Shown here in pieces: positions 22,250 to 35,711 of a DNA stretch of 64,000 nt (position 1 is the stretch's first letter; each line of letters starts with the position of its first letter). Source of the stretch: Tragulus kanchil (lineage: Eukaryota; Chordata; Mammalia; Artiodactyla; Tragulidae). Below the pieces are notes generated by a model that did no database searches, was not told the DNA's origin, and saw only the letters and a program-made list of their open reading frames with translations. The stretch is from the NCBI GenBank assembly GCA_022376925.1, contig JAIOJX010000006.1, positions 63,015,394 to 63,079,393 of the forward strand, given 5' to 3'. The translations under genes and the position numbers were made by a program.

Positions 22250-22902
22250 GTAAATAGCCTCTTAACTATGTCCATGCTTTAGCTTTTGTGTTCTCCACAT
22301 TGAACAAGAGTGTTCTTCTGGAATCCTAAATTGATTTTATTCCCTTGTTCAAAATTCTCCAGTTCTCTAGTTCTTCATCTTACACTGAGTTAATACCAAA
22401 GTCCTACAAAACTGTACAATTTGTCCTCTGTTAAATCTCTAAGAGTATTTACGCCTAACTCTCCAGCTCTCCACCTAACCCGCCAGCTACTCTCCACCTA
22501 GCCCACCAGCTTCAGCCACATGAGTGTTCCTATGGTTCCTAGTGTTCTGGGTGCTTGTCGTTCCTCTGCTGGAGGGCTCTCCTCTCTAACAGCCCTGGAT
22601 CATTCTTTCTCCTTCTTTGGGAATCTGCAACACCCTCTTCACTACCCTCCCTGTCCCCACCTCCTGTTCTCTCTACATCTCTTCCCTGCTCTTTTTCTCT
22701 ATAGCATTTGTCACCATCTGTCACGCTATATGTTTTACTTATTTGCTTGTCTATTTGCTGTCTTTCTGACAGAAATTTATGCTCCAAGAAAGCAGGAATA
22801 TCTGTTTTATTTCTATTTTTTTCTACTTCCATACTCACAGTACCTTGAAGGATATCTGGCACAAGAAATAAATATTTGTTCAGTGAATGAGTAAAAATTA
22901 CC
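22250..22902 (+). mobile_element. L2 3' end (copy B)
   Basis: Repeat of the L2 terminus at 21063-21715, including 'aataaatatttgttcagtga' at about 22866. A 124-codon open frame and a 107-codon opposite frame appear in both copies and are chance frames in L2. Confidence 0.8.
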
Positions 22903-23020
22903 TATTGATGGCATAATCTGTATATACTTTCCTGTTGCTTTTAGTGATCTCTGTCCCTTGCTTTTCACATATGACTTTATTACTTATTATTACTAACACA
23001 TTTATTCATTGTTCAAGTCA

Positions 23021-23161
23021 ACCATTTTACAATTGAAAAAAACTGAGGCCTTGAGGGTTAAGGGACTTACCTAGACTTATGGAAGGATTTGGTGCCAGAG
23101 TCTCAAGTACAAGTTGAAGTTCTTGACATTCATCTTTGAGCAGCTCTGGGTAATCATCATA
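23021..23161 (-). mobile_element. MIR SINE fragment (copy B)
   Basis: Second appearance of the MIR at 21835-21975, via duplication 9. Confidence 0.6.
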
Positions 23162-23325
23162 GCAGAGCACAAGCTGGAGAGTGAAGGAGTGACAAACCAT
23201 TATATAACTCTTTTTCAGACTGTTGGCTTCTAACCCCAAAGAGGAAAACTGTTTGGGTTTGGCAGTTCAGACTCACTGCTCTGGTTTGATTCCTCACCCT
23301 CTGTCTTCTTTCTGTGTCAGAAGTG

Positions 23326-24606
23326 ATGTGTTTTTCTAGCTGCAAGAAACAGACCATCTTTGTATTTCTCAACTGAGCATGAAACCACTTCATGAGCTAC
23401 TAGTTCTCAGGAACACTTAGGCAATGCTGGGCTGTTAGATCCTGGGTCGTTTGGGATCATGGAACTGCCAAGTTTAAAGGGAACAGGAAGTTTACCCAAA
23501 CCAGGCTTGCTGTATAGCTGAGGATCCTGAAACCCAGGGTTAAAGTGTGGGGAGGCAAAATGATATCAGCCTCCTCACTTTAAAACCAATATGGTTTCCA
23601 CATGTTAAGCTTCCTTACAAAGACCATTTTTGCACTTTTTTTCTTCTTAAACAGTGACTAAATCTCTTTTCAAGTTGGAAATCTAATTTTTAATCTCCCA
23701 TCGCAGGTTATACATTTCTTATCTAGAAAATGGATTTTGTTTTCCTTGAGGTATTACTCCCATGGTCAAGTCTAGAAAGAATGATGTTCTTTAAGGGTTT
23801 GGGGGGTTTCCTGTACCCTTTTCCTTAGGCTTTCACATAAAGGAGCGCTGTTGCCACTGCCAAGGGAGAGATGCAGGTATAATATGCTGAGGGGTCTCAG
23901 TGAGCCCTTCCTTCCTCTATGGTCATCATCAACAGAGGTACCATGTGACCAATATAAGCAGAATGCTAAAATGAGGGATAACACATAAAGTTTCCTGGAG
24001 TCACTTAACTAGAGTATAGCAAAACAAAGACTTGAACTAGAATTTTTTACTCCAGGTTCCATTTTTTCATACAGAGGTCTTTATTTGTGTATTTGATAAT
24101 TGTACAGATATCTCTGCCTTCATTTTTATTTCTGTATTCTTACTGAACTACAGAATTCCTAAAGAATGAGACTTGTATCTGTATAACTCAACTTGTACAC
24201 TTTTATCAGAGTACAAACATCAAATGGTCCAGGTTCCATTTTTGTTTCCATTACAGTGAAATTGTGATATGTTTTGGACAGAATAATAGCTGGTTGCTAC
24301 AATTGACCAGATAGCTGAAATACTAGTTGTGCTTTGTCTTTCTGGAGAATCACTTAGTCAAGCTTATTGCATCCTTACCATGGGGCACCCATTGGCTCAA
24401 TTCTGGAGATATCAGATGGATATATTTCTTGCCTTGCTGACATTAATATACAAGACAGATGTGCCAACAAATGAAAACAGGAATTATGGGACGGAAACCC
24501 AAATGCAAAAAGTAAGGAAAAGTATTAGTTCCTTAGATGAAATTGGAGTGAGGGAAATCAATAAATGGGGAGGAGGGAGTACAGTCCAAACAGTATGAAT
24601 TGTGCA
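23326..24606. other. Unassigned sequence with a possible MIR remnant
   Basis: No recognisable gene. A short reverse MIR-like patch lies at about 23997-24060 ('gtcacttaactagag', 'gacttgaactagaa'), low confidence. An 89-codon plus-strand frame at 24329-24598 has no family I know. Codon structure, splice signals and a conserved motif are all lacking. Confidence 0.4.
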
Positions 24607-25742
24607 TTAAAACAAAAGAAAGATTTTACCCAGAATTACACATCATTCAGGTGGGAGTTCCCCCTTCACAAAGGGTTAAAGTGTGGGAGGCAAAATGATA
24701 TCAGCCTCCTCACTTTAAAACCAATATGGTTTCCACATGTTAAGCTTCCTTACAAAGACCATTTTTGCACTTTTTTTCTTCTTAAACAGTGACTAAATCT
24801 CTTTTCAAGTTGGAAATCTAATTTTTAATCTCCCATTGCAGGTTATACATTTCTTATCTAGAAAATGGATTTTGTTTTCCTTGAGGTATTACTCCCATGG
24901 TCAAGTCTAGAAAGAATGATGTTCTTTAAGGGTTTGGGGGGTTTCCTGTACCCTTTTCCTTAGGCTTTCACATAAAGGAGCGCTGTTGCCACTGCCAAGG
25001 GAGAGATGCAGGTATAATATGCTGAGGGGTCTCAGTGAGCCCTTCCTTCCTCTATGGTCATCATCAACAGAGGTACCATGTGACCAATATAAGCAGAATG
25101 CTAAAATGAGGGATAACACATAAAGTTTCCTGGAGTCACTTAACTAGAGTATAGCAAAACAAAGACTTGAACTAGAATTTTTTACTCCAGGTTCCATTTT
25201 TTCATACAGAGGTCTTTATTTGTGTATTTGATAATTGTACAGATATCTCTGCCTTCATTTTTATTTCTGTATTCTTACTGAACTACAGAATTCCTAAAGA
25301 ATGAGACTTGTATCTGTATAACTCAACTTGTACACTTTTATCAGAGTACAAACATCAAATGGTCCAGGTTCCATTTTTGTTTCCATTACAGTGAAATTGT
25401 GATATGTTTTGGACAGAATAATAGCTGGTTGCTACAATTGACCAGATAGCTGAAATACTAGTTGTGCTTTGTCTTTCTGGAGAATCACTTAGTCAAGCTT
25501 ATTGCATCCTTACCATGGGGCACCCATTGGCTCAATTCTGGAGATATCAGATGGATATATTTCTTGCCTTGCTGACATTAATATACAAGACAGATGTGCC
25601 AACAAATGAAAACAGGAATTATGGGACGGAAACCCAAATGCAAAAAGTAAGGAAAAGTATTAGTTCCTTAGATGAAATTGGAGTGAGGGAAATCAATAAA
25701 TGGGGAGGAGGGAGTACAGTCCAAACAGTATGAATTGTGCAT
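23537..25742. repeat. Tandem near-identical duplication 10 (23537-24606 / 24673-25742)
   Basis: Offset 1135. The tail of copy A (24607-24672) compresses 25743-25815: both contain 'ttttacccagaattacacat', but copy A lacks about 15 bases before it and diverges after 'gtgggagttcc'. The internal difference 'cccatcgcagg' against 'cccattgcagg' may be a real polymorphism. Confidence 0.92.
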
Positions 25743-28317
25743 TAACAGACAAGCAGGAAAGATGAAACCTGGCATTTTACCCAGAATTACACATCATTCA
25801 GGTGGGAGTTCCACAGGGAGGAGGACCTGCTGAAGATCAAGAGGCAGCACAAGGGAGGTATTTAAGGGAATTACTTGTGCATTATGTCATTAAACGATTT
25901 GGAAAAAAAAAAAAAAAAAGACTGTGTTACTCACCAGGTTGGGAGACAGAAGGAAAGTCCCTAAGACAGAGAGGAAGGGAAGATTGGTCAGTAATCCACG
26001 CTATGATTCAATTCACTCGATGTTGTAGGAACCATGTTGAAGATTCAGGATATGTTCTAAGACATATGAAAAGCTTTGAGAATTGAGAAGAAAAGGATGT
26101 TCTCTAGAATATGAAAAACTGCAGGAATAAAATTCCATCTGCTAAATTAAAATCTCTAAAGAATATACATTATGCTTGTGTAATTTATTATTTAATGAGA
26201 CAGTGGCAAAAATTTTAATTGCTTTCAAAACAATGATTTGAGTAGGTTTTCTCACTTTGCAACAGTTACAAAGAATGCAAAATTATTTCTTAGAATAAAA
26301 GCCAACCAAAAAGTGTTACTCCAAGATAAATATTTAAAAGAAAATTTAAAAATTCTTTGTACACGGAAAAAAAAATTCTGTGGAGTTGAGTGGATTTTAA
26401 TGTGTTTTTCACATGGTGTGGGATAGGATCCCTTAAAGTCAGAATGCCCAGGATTTCCAATGTCTTAAAATGGCCCTGACCTTCAGCAGAGGAGCTATGA
26501 AAATATGAATCAGGGGGACATTTAGGAGGTAGAATTGGCAGTGTAAGAGGATGGAGAAGTTTTCCGGTGTAGTGGTACTGGCTGAGGAAGAAAGTTTATT
26601 CAGGCAGAAAGAACCAAGAATTTATATCCTGGTCTTGTCTCAGTTCTGACTGGGTGGAAGGGATCTTGAAAAAACCAATTCACTTCTCTGTGTCTCATTT
26701 CCCTCCTCTGGCAAATGTGTGGTTCGTCTGAAATCAGCTGGTATGTGCCCCACAGAAATAATTGGCTGACACAGTGTCTTTTAAATTTGATTTTTATCTA
26801 AGTAACACATATATCAGTTTCAAAAGACAAAAATATATAAGGGCTTGTAAAAACAAAAATAGTGGTTCCCTGATTTACCCCTCCCTAACTTTGAGTCCTG
26901 CTTCCAACAGGCAATAACTTTTAATCCAACAGTTTCTCCTGGTAGTCCCTTTTATTAAAAAAAAGTAATATGTTTATTCCATAATGTCTTAATTCTTCAA
27001 TTTTAGATCTTATAAGGGCTGGAATTAGGGTGAGGCAAGTAGGGCTCTCATCTGCACAATATTTACTTCAGGCAAAATATGGGAGTGCCACAGAAATCAG
27101 CAATCAAAATAAATAAAACTTTCATGCAATATCTGAAAAAATAATCAGAATTATGCAAATAATCTATGATGAATAAAATAGCAAAATTTGCAACAAAGGC
27201 AGGATCTGACAGGGCTGAGATTAGGAGGAAGTGAGTGAAGCTGAATTGTACAGCATGGGAAAGGATTCTGTCTGCACTTAAACTCTTGCTATTGGCAAGT
27301 AGGAATTCTCTCTCTGAAAATTAGGATTTAGTTCTTCTCTGTCACATACTGGCTCCCCTTTTTTGCCTCCCTTACCCACTTCCTCCTCATTAAGAATCAC
27401 CTGGAGGGATTTTAAAATTGTCAAGGCCTAGGCTCTATTTTAAACAATTAAATCAGAACTTCTGGTATTAAGATGGAAGGCCTCAGTATTTTTCAAAATA
27501 TCTTTGCATGGTTCTCACTGGCAGGGAGAAAATCGATTCTGGCTACATGCTGCAAACTGTTTGAGTTGTTTTCCACTGCTATTATTATTATAATCATGCT
27601 TAATGGCTTTCCTTGAGGACCCTGCCCCTCTGCCTGATTTTTAAAGTAAAATAACTTTGTTCAAGAATCCTTTCCACCTGTAGATGGCAGGGGCCTGAGG
27701 CTTGCCATTCTAAGAGATGTTTGCAAGATTTTTTTTTGCTTTGCTTTGCTTCCTCACCTATCCTCATCTCTGATCTATGAAATAGCCTGGCACTGAAACC
27801 CCAATAAGATGGTTTTTTCCGAGGCACTAGCCTGCCATCTTCTGGGTCAGCTGCTTTCTGAATAAAGTCATTTTCCTTGCCTCAGCACCTATCTCTCAAA
27901 TTCATTGACCTGTCCTGCACTGAGCAGAGCGAGCTTAACTCTGTAACACTATTGTGCAGCCCTAATTGTGAACTACTGCAATACAGTGATATCACAATTT
28001 TGGCTGAATCACTGCAAAGTGCTTACATCATTTGAATGATACACAGTTGTTCACAGCTGAAACCATTATATATATTTATGTTTTCATATTGTGTAAGCTG
28101 TTTCTTCTTATGGTTTACTTTTTATATACTGATCACTAGTTTATCTCAGAACTGTCTGGCAGAACTTTGAAATGGTTCTCAATCAAACACAGCAGGTAAT
28201 TTATAAGGGGCATACATTTTCTTGGAGACATCACAGTTGGAGTTGTTCTCATGGCCTGCTCTGGCCCGCTGTGCAGCCATCATCCTGGGATCTCCCTTTC
28301 TTCTTCTCTAGGTTTGG
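25743..28317. other. Unassigned sequence, not duplicated
   Basis: About 2.6 kb free of the tandem duplications. It contains an A17-type run at about 25902-25918 and AT-rich stretches. No exon, repeat family or RNA gene could be supported. Short open frames are scattered and carry no recognisable domain. Confidence 0.4.
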
Positions 28318-28844
28318 TATCCTTTTTTCCTGGTTCCCATGTTATAGTTATGCTTGGCTGCTCAGACCCTTCTATTCCAGAACATTTCCCAATGATATTT
28401 TTCCTCCTATTCATGTTTTTTCCCCCTGAAACTGCTATGATTTAGTTATCATATTAATCCTATAATTTTCTTCTCTTTTTTTATGATTTTTTTTTTGTTT
28501 TAATTCCTAGGAAATGCCCTCAAGTATTATCTCTCAATACTTCTATTGATTTTTACATTTGTACTCTATTTTTGCCTCCTAGTTTTCTTTTTTTCTTAGT
28601 GCTCCTTTTTTCTGCACTTAACATTTGTGCCTGTTTCATGACTACAGTGATAGCTACTTCTACATTTCTGAGGATTTTAATGTTTCACTACGTTTTTTTT
28701 TTCTTTTTCAAATTTCTTCTGTATTACCTCTTGTTCCTCAATTTTTTTATTCTTGTTTGTAAATTTTGGTTCCTAACTTGAAGATTAGATCTGTTGCTTA
28801 AGTATTGGGAATTCTTGGCTCTGCATTAATTTTGAAAAGTGATT

Positions 28845-28998
28845 CACTCCCATGGCCAGTATCATACTTAATGGTGAAAAGATGGAAGTATTTCCTCTAA
28901 GATCAGGAACAAGAAAAGGATATCCACTCTCACTACATTTATTCAACATAGTATTGGAAGTCCTACTCACAACAGTCAGATAAGAAAAAAATTAAAAA
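28845..28998 (+). mobile_element. L1 ORF2 fragment (copy A)
   Basis: Translated L1 reverse-transcriptase text is visible: [19 protein letters not shown], then [19 protein letters not shown]. The next L1 words, a 'QIGKEE'-type stretch and the YADD-like part, resume only at about 30628, so the element is split. Confidence 0.85.
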
Positions 28999-29942
28999 TT
29001 GATAGATGATGGAAGATAGATTACCATGAACGATGTCAGATTCTTGATCTCTGAAGAAGAAGATTTCACATTGGGATCAAAAAAACTTGGCTTTGGTCAC
29101 TCAAAGCCTCATGCAGGAAAAGTTTCATTAAAGGAAAAAATGACTAGAGAAAGCTTCCAGCTAAAGAACCTGGAAGGGAGATAAAAGAGTACCCCCAGAA
29201 GCCAGTTTAGGCAAGGCATTTAGTACTTTTTTAGTTGGCTATTAATAATAGATGAAAAGAATATTTTAAGGTTGTTATGGTCTTCCTAGGCTCACCCCAA
29301 TAACATTAACATAAGATTAGCCAGAGAATGGACTTCAGGACTAGATCGACATTCCAATACAAAATAGTTTGCCTCCATAAAACAATAAAGTTAGTTTCAC
29401 CTAGGTTTTTTGTTTATCCTTTTTTCCTGGTTCCCATGTTATAGTTATGCTTGGCTGCTCAGACCCTTCTATTCCAGAACATTTCCCAATGATATTTTTC
29501 CTCCTATTCATGTTTTTTCCCCCTGAAACTGCTATGATTTAGTTATCATATTAATCCTATAATTTTCTTCTCTTTTTTTATGATTTTTTTTTTGTTTTAA
29601 TTCCTAGGAAATGCCCTCAAGTATTATCTCTCAATACTTCTATTGATTTTTACATTTGTACTCTATTTTTGCCTCCTAGTTTTCTTTTTTTCTTAGTGCT
29701 CCTTTTTTCTGCACTTAACATTTGTGCCTGTTTCATGACTACAGTGATAGCTACTTCTACATTTCTGAGGATTTTAATGTTTCACTACGTTTTTTTTTTT
29801 CTTTTTCAAATTTCTTCTGTATTACCTCTTGTTCCTCAATTTTTTTATTCTTGTTTGTAAATTTTGGTTCCTAACTTGAAGATTAGATCTGTTGCTTAAG
29901 TATTGGGAATTCTTGGCTCTGCATTAATTTTGAAAAGTGATT

Positions 29943-30096
29943 CACTCCCATGGCCAGTATCATACTTAATGGTGAAAAGATGGAAGTATTTCCTCTAAGA
30001 TCAGGAACAAGAAAAGGATATCCACTCTCACTACATTTATTCAACATAGTATTGGAAGTCCTACTCACAACAGTCAGATAAGAAAAAAATTAAAAA
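29943..30096 (+). mobile_element. L1 ORF2 fragment (copy B)
   Basis: Second appearance of 28845-28998, via duplication 11. This copy is the one contiguous with the rest of the L1 downstream. Confidence 0.85.
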
Positions 30097-30627
30097 TTGA
30101 TAGATGATGGAAGATAGATTACCATGAACGATGTCAGATTCTTGATCTCTGAAGAAGAAGATTTCACATTGGGATCAAAAAAACTTGGCTTTGGTCACTC
30201 AAAGCCTCATGCAGGAAAAGTTTCATTAAAGGAAAAAATGACTAGAGAAAGCTTCCAGCTAAAGAACCTGGAAGGGAGATAAAAGAGTACCCCCAGAAGC
30301 CAGTTTAGGCAAGGCATTTAGTACTTTTTTAGTTGGCTATTAATAATAGATGAAAAGAATATTTTAAGGTTGTTATGGTCTTCCTAGGCTCACCCCAATA
30401 ACATTAACATAAGATTAGCCAGAGAATGGACTTCAGGACTAGATGCGACATTCCAATACAAAATAGTTTGCCTCCATAAAACAATAAAGTTAGTTTCAGA
30501 GTAGATCTTTATCATGGCAAATATTTAGGATAGAAGATGTTTGCTCCCACTTCTCCTGCTCCTCCTTGGAAGCTGCTGGACTCCTTACCAAATCTACCTA
30601 TTCAACTCTTTCAAAAACAATCTAAAT
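30097..30627. mobile_element. Unassigned insertion splitting the L1
   Basis: About 530 bases with no L1 similarity lie exactly between two adjacent ORF2 segments. It contains AATAAA ('acaataaagttagtttc', about 30481) and CT-rich 'ctcctgctcctccttgg'. A solo LTR is one possibility, but clear TG/CA ends and a target-site duplication were not found. Confidence 0.4.
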
Positions 30628-32515
30628 TTGGAAGGAAGAAGTAAAACTGTTATTGTTTGCAGATGGCACAATAGTATATATAGAAAATTCTAACTATGCT
30701 ACCAAAACTATTAGAATTAATAAATTCAGTAATGTTGCAGGATAAAAAATCAATGTAAAGAAATCTGTTGTGTTTCTATACAAGAATAACAAACTATCAG
30801 AAAGCAAAGTTAAGAAAACAATCCCATATACAATTGTAATAAAAAGAATAAAACATAGGAGTAAATTATACTCTGAAAACTGTAAGACACTCATAAAAGA
30901 AATTGAGGATGATACAAACAAGTGGAAAGATATACTGTGCTCATGAACTGGAATAAATAATATGGTTAAAATGAATATATTACATTAGGAAAGATTCAGA
31001 TTTAATGTAATCTCTAACAAAATACGAGAGGCATATTTTTATAGGACTAAAATAAGTAATTTAAAAATATGTATGGAAACACAAAAGAGCAAATAGTCAA
31101 ATCAATCTTGAGGGAAAAAAAGCAGAAATACCACACTGTCTGATTTCAAACTATACTACAAAGGTATAGTAATCAAAACAGTATGGTACTATCACAAGAA
31201 ACCAACACATACATCAGTGGAACAAAATAGAAAACCTAGAAATAAACTTATGTTTATATGGTCAATTACTCTACGACAAATGAGGCAAGAACATACAATG
31301 GGGAAAACAGAGCCTCTTCATCAGTTTTGGGAAAACTGGAAAGCTATGTGAAAAGGCTGGATGGGAAAAAATATTTGCAAACAGTGTATTCAACAAGGGG
31401 TTAATATCCAAACTATACAAAGGACTCATACAGCATCAAAAAAAAAAAAAAAATCCCAAATAACCCAATTTAAAGATAGAGAGAGGACTTGAATAGAGAT
31501 TTTTACAAAGATTATGTACAGATGGCCAACAGACACTTGTAAAGATGCTCAACATCACTAATCAGGGAAATGTAAGTCAAAACTACAATGAGACCATTTC
31601 ACATCTTACATTATGGTTATTATCAAAAAGATAACAAATAATAAGTGCTGACAAGATGTGGAGAAAAGGGGATACTTGTGGCTGCTTATGAGAATGTAAA
31701 TTGGTACAGCCAATACTGAAAAACAATATAGAGGTTCCTCAAGAAATTAAAAATAAAATTACCATATGATCCAGTAATTTTACTTTTGGGTATATGTTTG
31801 AAAAGAACAAAAATACAAATTCAAAAATATGAGCACCAATGTTCACCAAAGTATTTACAATAGACAAGATGCAGAAGCAACTTCAGCATCCATCAATAGA
31901 TGAATGGATACAGAGATATGGTAATATATATGTATATATATATATATACACACACACAAATATACACACACACACAATGGAATATTAGCCATAGAAATGA
32001 AATTTTGCCATTTTGATGAATGGATGGATGAAGTAGGAGGGTGGATGAATCTGGAGGGTGCTATGTCAAGTGAAATAAATATGACCGAGACATTTGAATA
32101 CTTTATAATCTCACTTACATATGGAATCTAAAAACCAAACAAATGAAAAATGAAAAGACTTATAGATACAGAAAACAAGTTGGTAGTTGCCATTTGTTGA
32201 AGGGTGGGAGTAAGGAGTGAAGGAGGTGAAGAAGATTAAGAGGTACAAACTACCAGTTATAAAATAAATAAGCTACTGGGGTATAATATACATTTTAAAT
32301 AATATGATCAATAATATTGTAATAACTCTGTATGAAATGATTACTAGACTTAGTGTGGTGATCATTTCATAATATCATATATTATGTCAAATCATTATCT
32401 AGTACACATGAAACTAGTACACATGAAACTAGCGTAATATTTTATGTGAACTAAATAAAATAAATCAGTAAAAAAGAACACTGTGCCCAAAGCAGAAACT
32501 TAAAAAATAAATTAA
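30628..32515 (+). mobile_element. L1 ORF2 C-terminus and 3' UTR
   Basis: Continues the L1 with 'ttgtttgcagatggcacaat' (the YADD-region remnant) and 'acactcataaaagaaattga'. Later blocks are 'atgctcaacatcactaatca', 'gtggagaaaaggggatac', 'ccatatgatccagtaatttt', and the 3' UTR 'gtacacatgaaactag', which is doubled. It ends in an A-rich tail at 32498-32524. The frame is destroyed by stops and indels. Confidence 0.88.
31923..31978. repeat. (TA)n(CA)n microsatellite in L1
   Basis: A run of TA dinucleotides followed by CA dinucleotides at the position where L1 ORF2 normally reads 'tacatatacacaatgg'. It is a local expansion inside the retrotransposon. Confidence 0.9.
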
Positions 32516-35325
32516 AAAAAAAAAAGAGGCATTAAGAAACTGCCTGGAAGTTCTATATGTGAATAGGGTTGATTTCTGGACTGCAAGATGCTAATCTAGC
32601 TAATTATTTTTGTCTCTGTCCCATCCTACTCCCTCAGTTATCAGTATCTGTAAGCTTTTTCTCTTGATTGCCTTGAGGGTATAAGCCTGATTGCCAGGTT
32701 TCTTAGAATTGAGGGTGATGGTGGGAAGTAGGGTGGATGGAGAAGCCTATATAGTTCACTGTTCAGAATATAGATTGTTATTTAATCTCTCTTTTTTAGG
32801 AAAACATCAATGACAGGGTAGGCTCTACCCACAGAAACTGTAATTTTGTTGGCCCAGGGCTCTTAAACTTTAAAAACTCATCAGTTGATTCTAACTCACA
32901 GTTAAGGAGGATGGAAACTTCATTGTGGTAAAGTAGCTACGACAGAATTATGAGAAGCCTTATTTGTGTAAGGGAAGACTTCAGAGAAAAAGTCATCTCC
33001 AAACTGGGTTCACTTGGTGAATTTAGAATTTCAGTCCCTAGGAAAAGGCAGCTGGAGATCTGGATATATATATTTCATCTGGGGGTGGAGAGACAGGGAA
33101 TTGGTGTTGCTGTCCAGGGAGATAAGATAATAATAACATATATTATTGAATATATGTTTAACTGATAATATTTTGGACATATTGACTTGAATAAAATATG
33201 CATCTTTTTTTATTGTGCTTTTTTAAATGTGAAAACTGGAAAACTTACCATTACGTATGTGATTCTCATTGTGGATCCTGTTATATTTCTACTGATTAGC
33301 ACTGCCCTAAATAGTGTATATGGCTTCTCCTAGCTCTCTAGTTCTGTGATTTTAAATGTTCTTTTAAGTACTGATTGCTTGCTAGTTACTCAGAAGAGAA
33401 AATAATTCAGAAAAAATTTAAAATAATTCTTGCCATCACAAAGCTCAGAATTTCACTATAGAGGTCAATGGGGAGTTCGTGGATTGACCTTTGAATCATT
33501 AGCACCTGGTATAAGCCTTAATCTACTATCTGGCTCAATAAACAACATGGATAATTAGAGAATAATTAGTTGGATCTGTTTAAACTAACAAGATTTAAGT
33601 AAGAGCAAGGTAGCTCCAAGTGAACTCAAGTTTTATTTTAGAAAAAATCCTAATGTACCTTGAATATTTAAACATTCTTCTACCAAGAATGTTTCAATTT
33701 CTTTCCCTGCCATTGTTCTCTATACAAAGCTGTTGGTGTATATGCTGCCTCTTAATTTAGAGCAGAAGAATCAGAGAAATTGAGAAGTATGAGGATACAA
33801 AATGCCAATGAATTAAAGATGTACACTGGATGAATTTAACCTTTAAAAATATTACCGATATTTAAGAGGTATAAATTTAGAAATTGTCATGGTAGCTCTT
33901 TGCTCACTATATTCAAATACTGAATGTCTCAGTCTGGAGGAGAGGAGAAACACAACAAAAACTGCTAGTCTAGACATCACAAAATAACTAATTCAGAAGG
34001 TAGGGAACATAAAGTCATTGCTGTAATTGAGCCGAACTCTTTCATTTAAAGGCAGGAATGAATTTTCTCAGTAAAATTAGTCTCCACTCCGTTTAATTTG
34101 TGTAAGGAAGACTTCAGAGAAAAGTCATCTCCAAACTGGGTTCACTTGGTGAATTTAGAATTTCAGTCCCTAGGAAAAGGCAGCTGGAGATCTGGATATA
34201 TATATTTCATCTGGGGTGGAGAGACGGGAATTGGTGTTGCTGTCCAGGGAGATAAGATAATAATAACATATATTATTGAATATATGTTTAACTGATAATA
34301 TTTTGGACATATTGACTTGAATAAAATATGCATCTTTTTTTATTGTGCTTTTTTAAATGTGAAAACTGGAAAACTTACCATTACGTATGTGATTCTCATT
34401 GTGGATCCTGTTATATTTCTACTGATTAGCACTGCCCTAAATAGTGTATATGGCTTCTCCTAGCTCTCTAGTTCTGTGATTTTAAATGTTCTTTTAAGTA
34501 CTGATTGCTTGCTAGTTACTCAGAAGAGAAAATAATTCAGAAAAAATTTAAAATAATTCTTGCCATCACAAAGCTCAGAATTTCACTATAGAGGTCAATG
34601 GGGAGTTCGTGGATTGACCTTTGAATCATTAGCACCTGGTATAAGCCTTAATCTACTATCTGGCTCAATAAACAACATGGATAATTAGAGAATAATTAGT
34701 TGGATCTGTTTAAACTAACAAGATTTAAGTAAGAGCAAGGTAGCTCCAAGTGAACTCAAGTTTTATTTTAGAAAAAATCCTAATGTACCTTGAATATTTA
34801 AACATTCTTCTACCAAGAATGTTTCAATTTCTTTCCCTGCCATTGTTCTCTATACAAAGCTGTTGGTGTATATGCTGCCTCTTAATTTAGAGCAGAAGAA
34901 TCAGAGAAATTGAGAAGTATGAGGATACAAAATGCCAATGAATTAAAGATGTACACTGGATGAATTTAACCTTTAAAAATATTACCGATATTTAAGAGGT
35001 ATAAATTTAGAAATTGTCATGGTAGCTCTTTGCTCACTATATTCAAATACTGAATGTCTCAGTCTGGAGGAGAGGAGAAACACAACAAAAACTGCTAGTC
35101 TAGACATCACAAAATAACTAATTCAGAAGGTAGGGAACATAAAGTCATTGCTGTAATTGAGCCGAACTCTTTCATTTAAAGGCAGGAATGAATTTTCTCA
35201 TTTAGATAAAAAATTTGAGTCTCTCCACTCCGTTTAATGATCTTTATTTTATTTTAGAGCAAATCATAACTATGTTACCAGTTATCAGAAGAGAATAGTT
35301 AATGCTCATTGCAATGTGAAAAGAA
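32516..35325. other. Unassigned AT-rich sequence (includes duplication 12)
   Basis: No repeat family, exon or RNA gene recognised. Apparent frames at 32950-33165 and 34098-34295 are the two copies of one stretch and differ by single-base indels that change the frame. Coding constraint is therefore absent. Confidence 0.45.
32962..35201. repeat. Tandem near-identical duplication 12 (32962-34061 / 34096-35201)
   Basis: Offset about 1130-1134. Single-base losses in homopolymers cluster in the first 150 bases of copy B ('aagggaag' to 'aaggaag', 'gagaaaaagtc' to 'gagaaaagtc', 'gggggtgg' to 'ggggtgg'). The tail of copy A compresses the sequence after copy B, and both share 'ctccactccgtttaat'. Confidence 0.93.
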
Positions 35326-35521
35326 CAATGTGGTTTAGACGGTAAAGAATTTGCCTGCAATGTGGGAGATGTGGGTTTGATCCCTGGATTGGAATGATTC
35401 TTTGGAAGAGGAAATGGCAACTCACTCCAGTACTCTTACTTGGGAAATCTCATGGACAGAGGACCCTGCTGGGCTATAGTCCATGACTCTAAGACTACTT
35501 CTTTCACTTTCATTCACTAAG
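35326..35521 (+). mobile_element. Bov-tA SINE (copy A), diverged
   Basis: The tRNA-like head 'ggtaaagaatttgcctgcaa' and 'gtgggtttgatccctgg' are followed by the BovA body 'caactcactccagtactctt' and 'atggacagaggaccctgctg'. It is more diverged than the other Bov-tA copies. Confidence 0.85.
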
Positions 35522-35711
35522 TCAAGGTCCTATCCAGGTGAAAGAATTTTTGGCTTTAAAGAGCCTTTGACTCTTCACCATAGTCCATGCCACACTTATC
35601 AATCATAATAAGAAAGTAATTTTCAGGGAAGAGCAATGTTGTTCAGTTTCCCTTCTGACATATCTTTTTACCTTTTCTTTTTTACCTAATACTGTAAAAA
35701 CATTGCTGACA

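Larger units (their letters stand above)
20978..23325. repeat. Tandem near-identical duplication 9 (20978-22139 / 22164-23325)
   Basis: Offset 1186. The linker 22140-22163 ('tttataaaaagcagatgcaa') is an error-rich, compressed form of 23320-23350, which reads 'gtgatgtgtttttctagctg'. Both copies hold the L2 3' end and a MIR. Confidence 0.92.
28318..30497. repeat. Tandem near-identical duplication 11 (28318-29398 / 29415-30497)
   Basis: Offset 1097. The linker 29399-29414 is 'acctaggttttttgtt'. After copy B the sequence continues 'agagtagatctttatc'. A T-run in the interior differs in length by one, which breaks the frame of a 69-codon chance reading frame. Confidence 0.9.
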
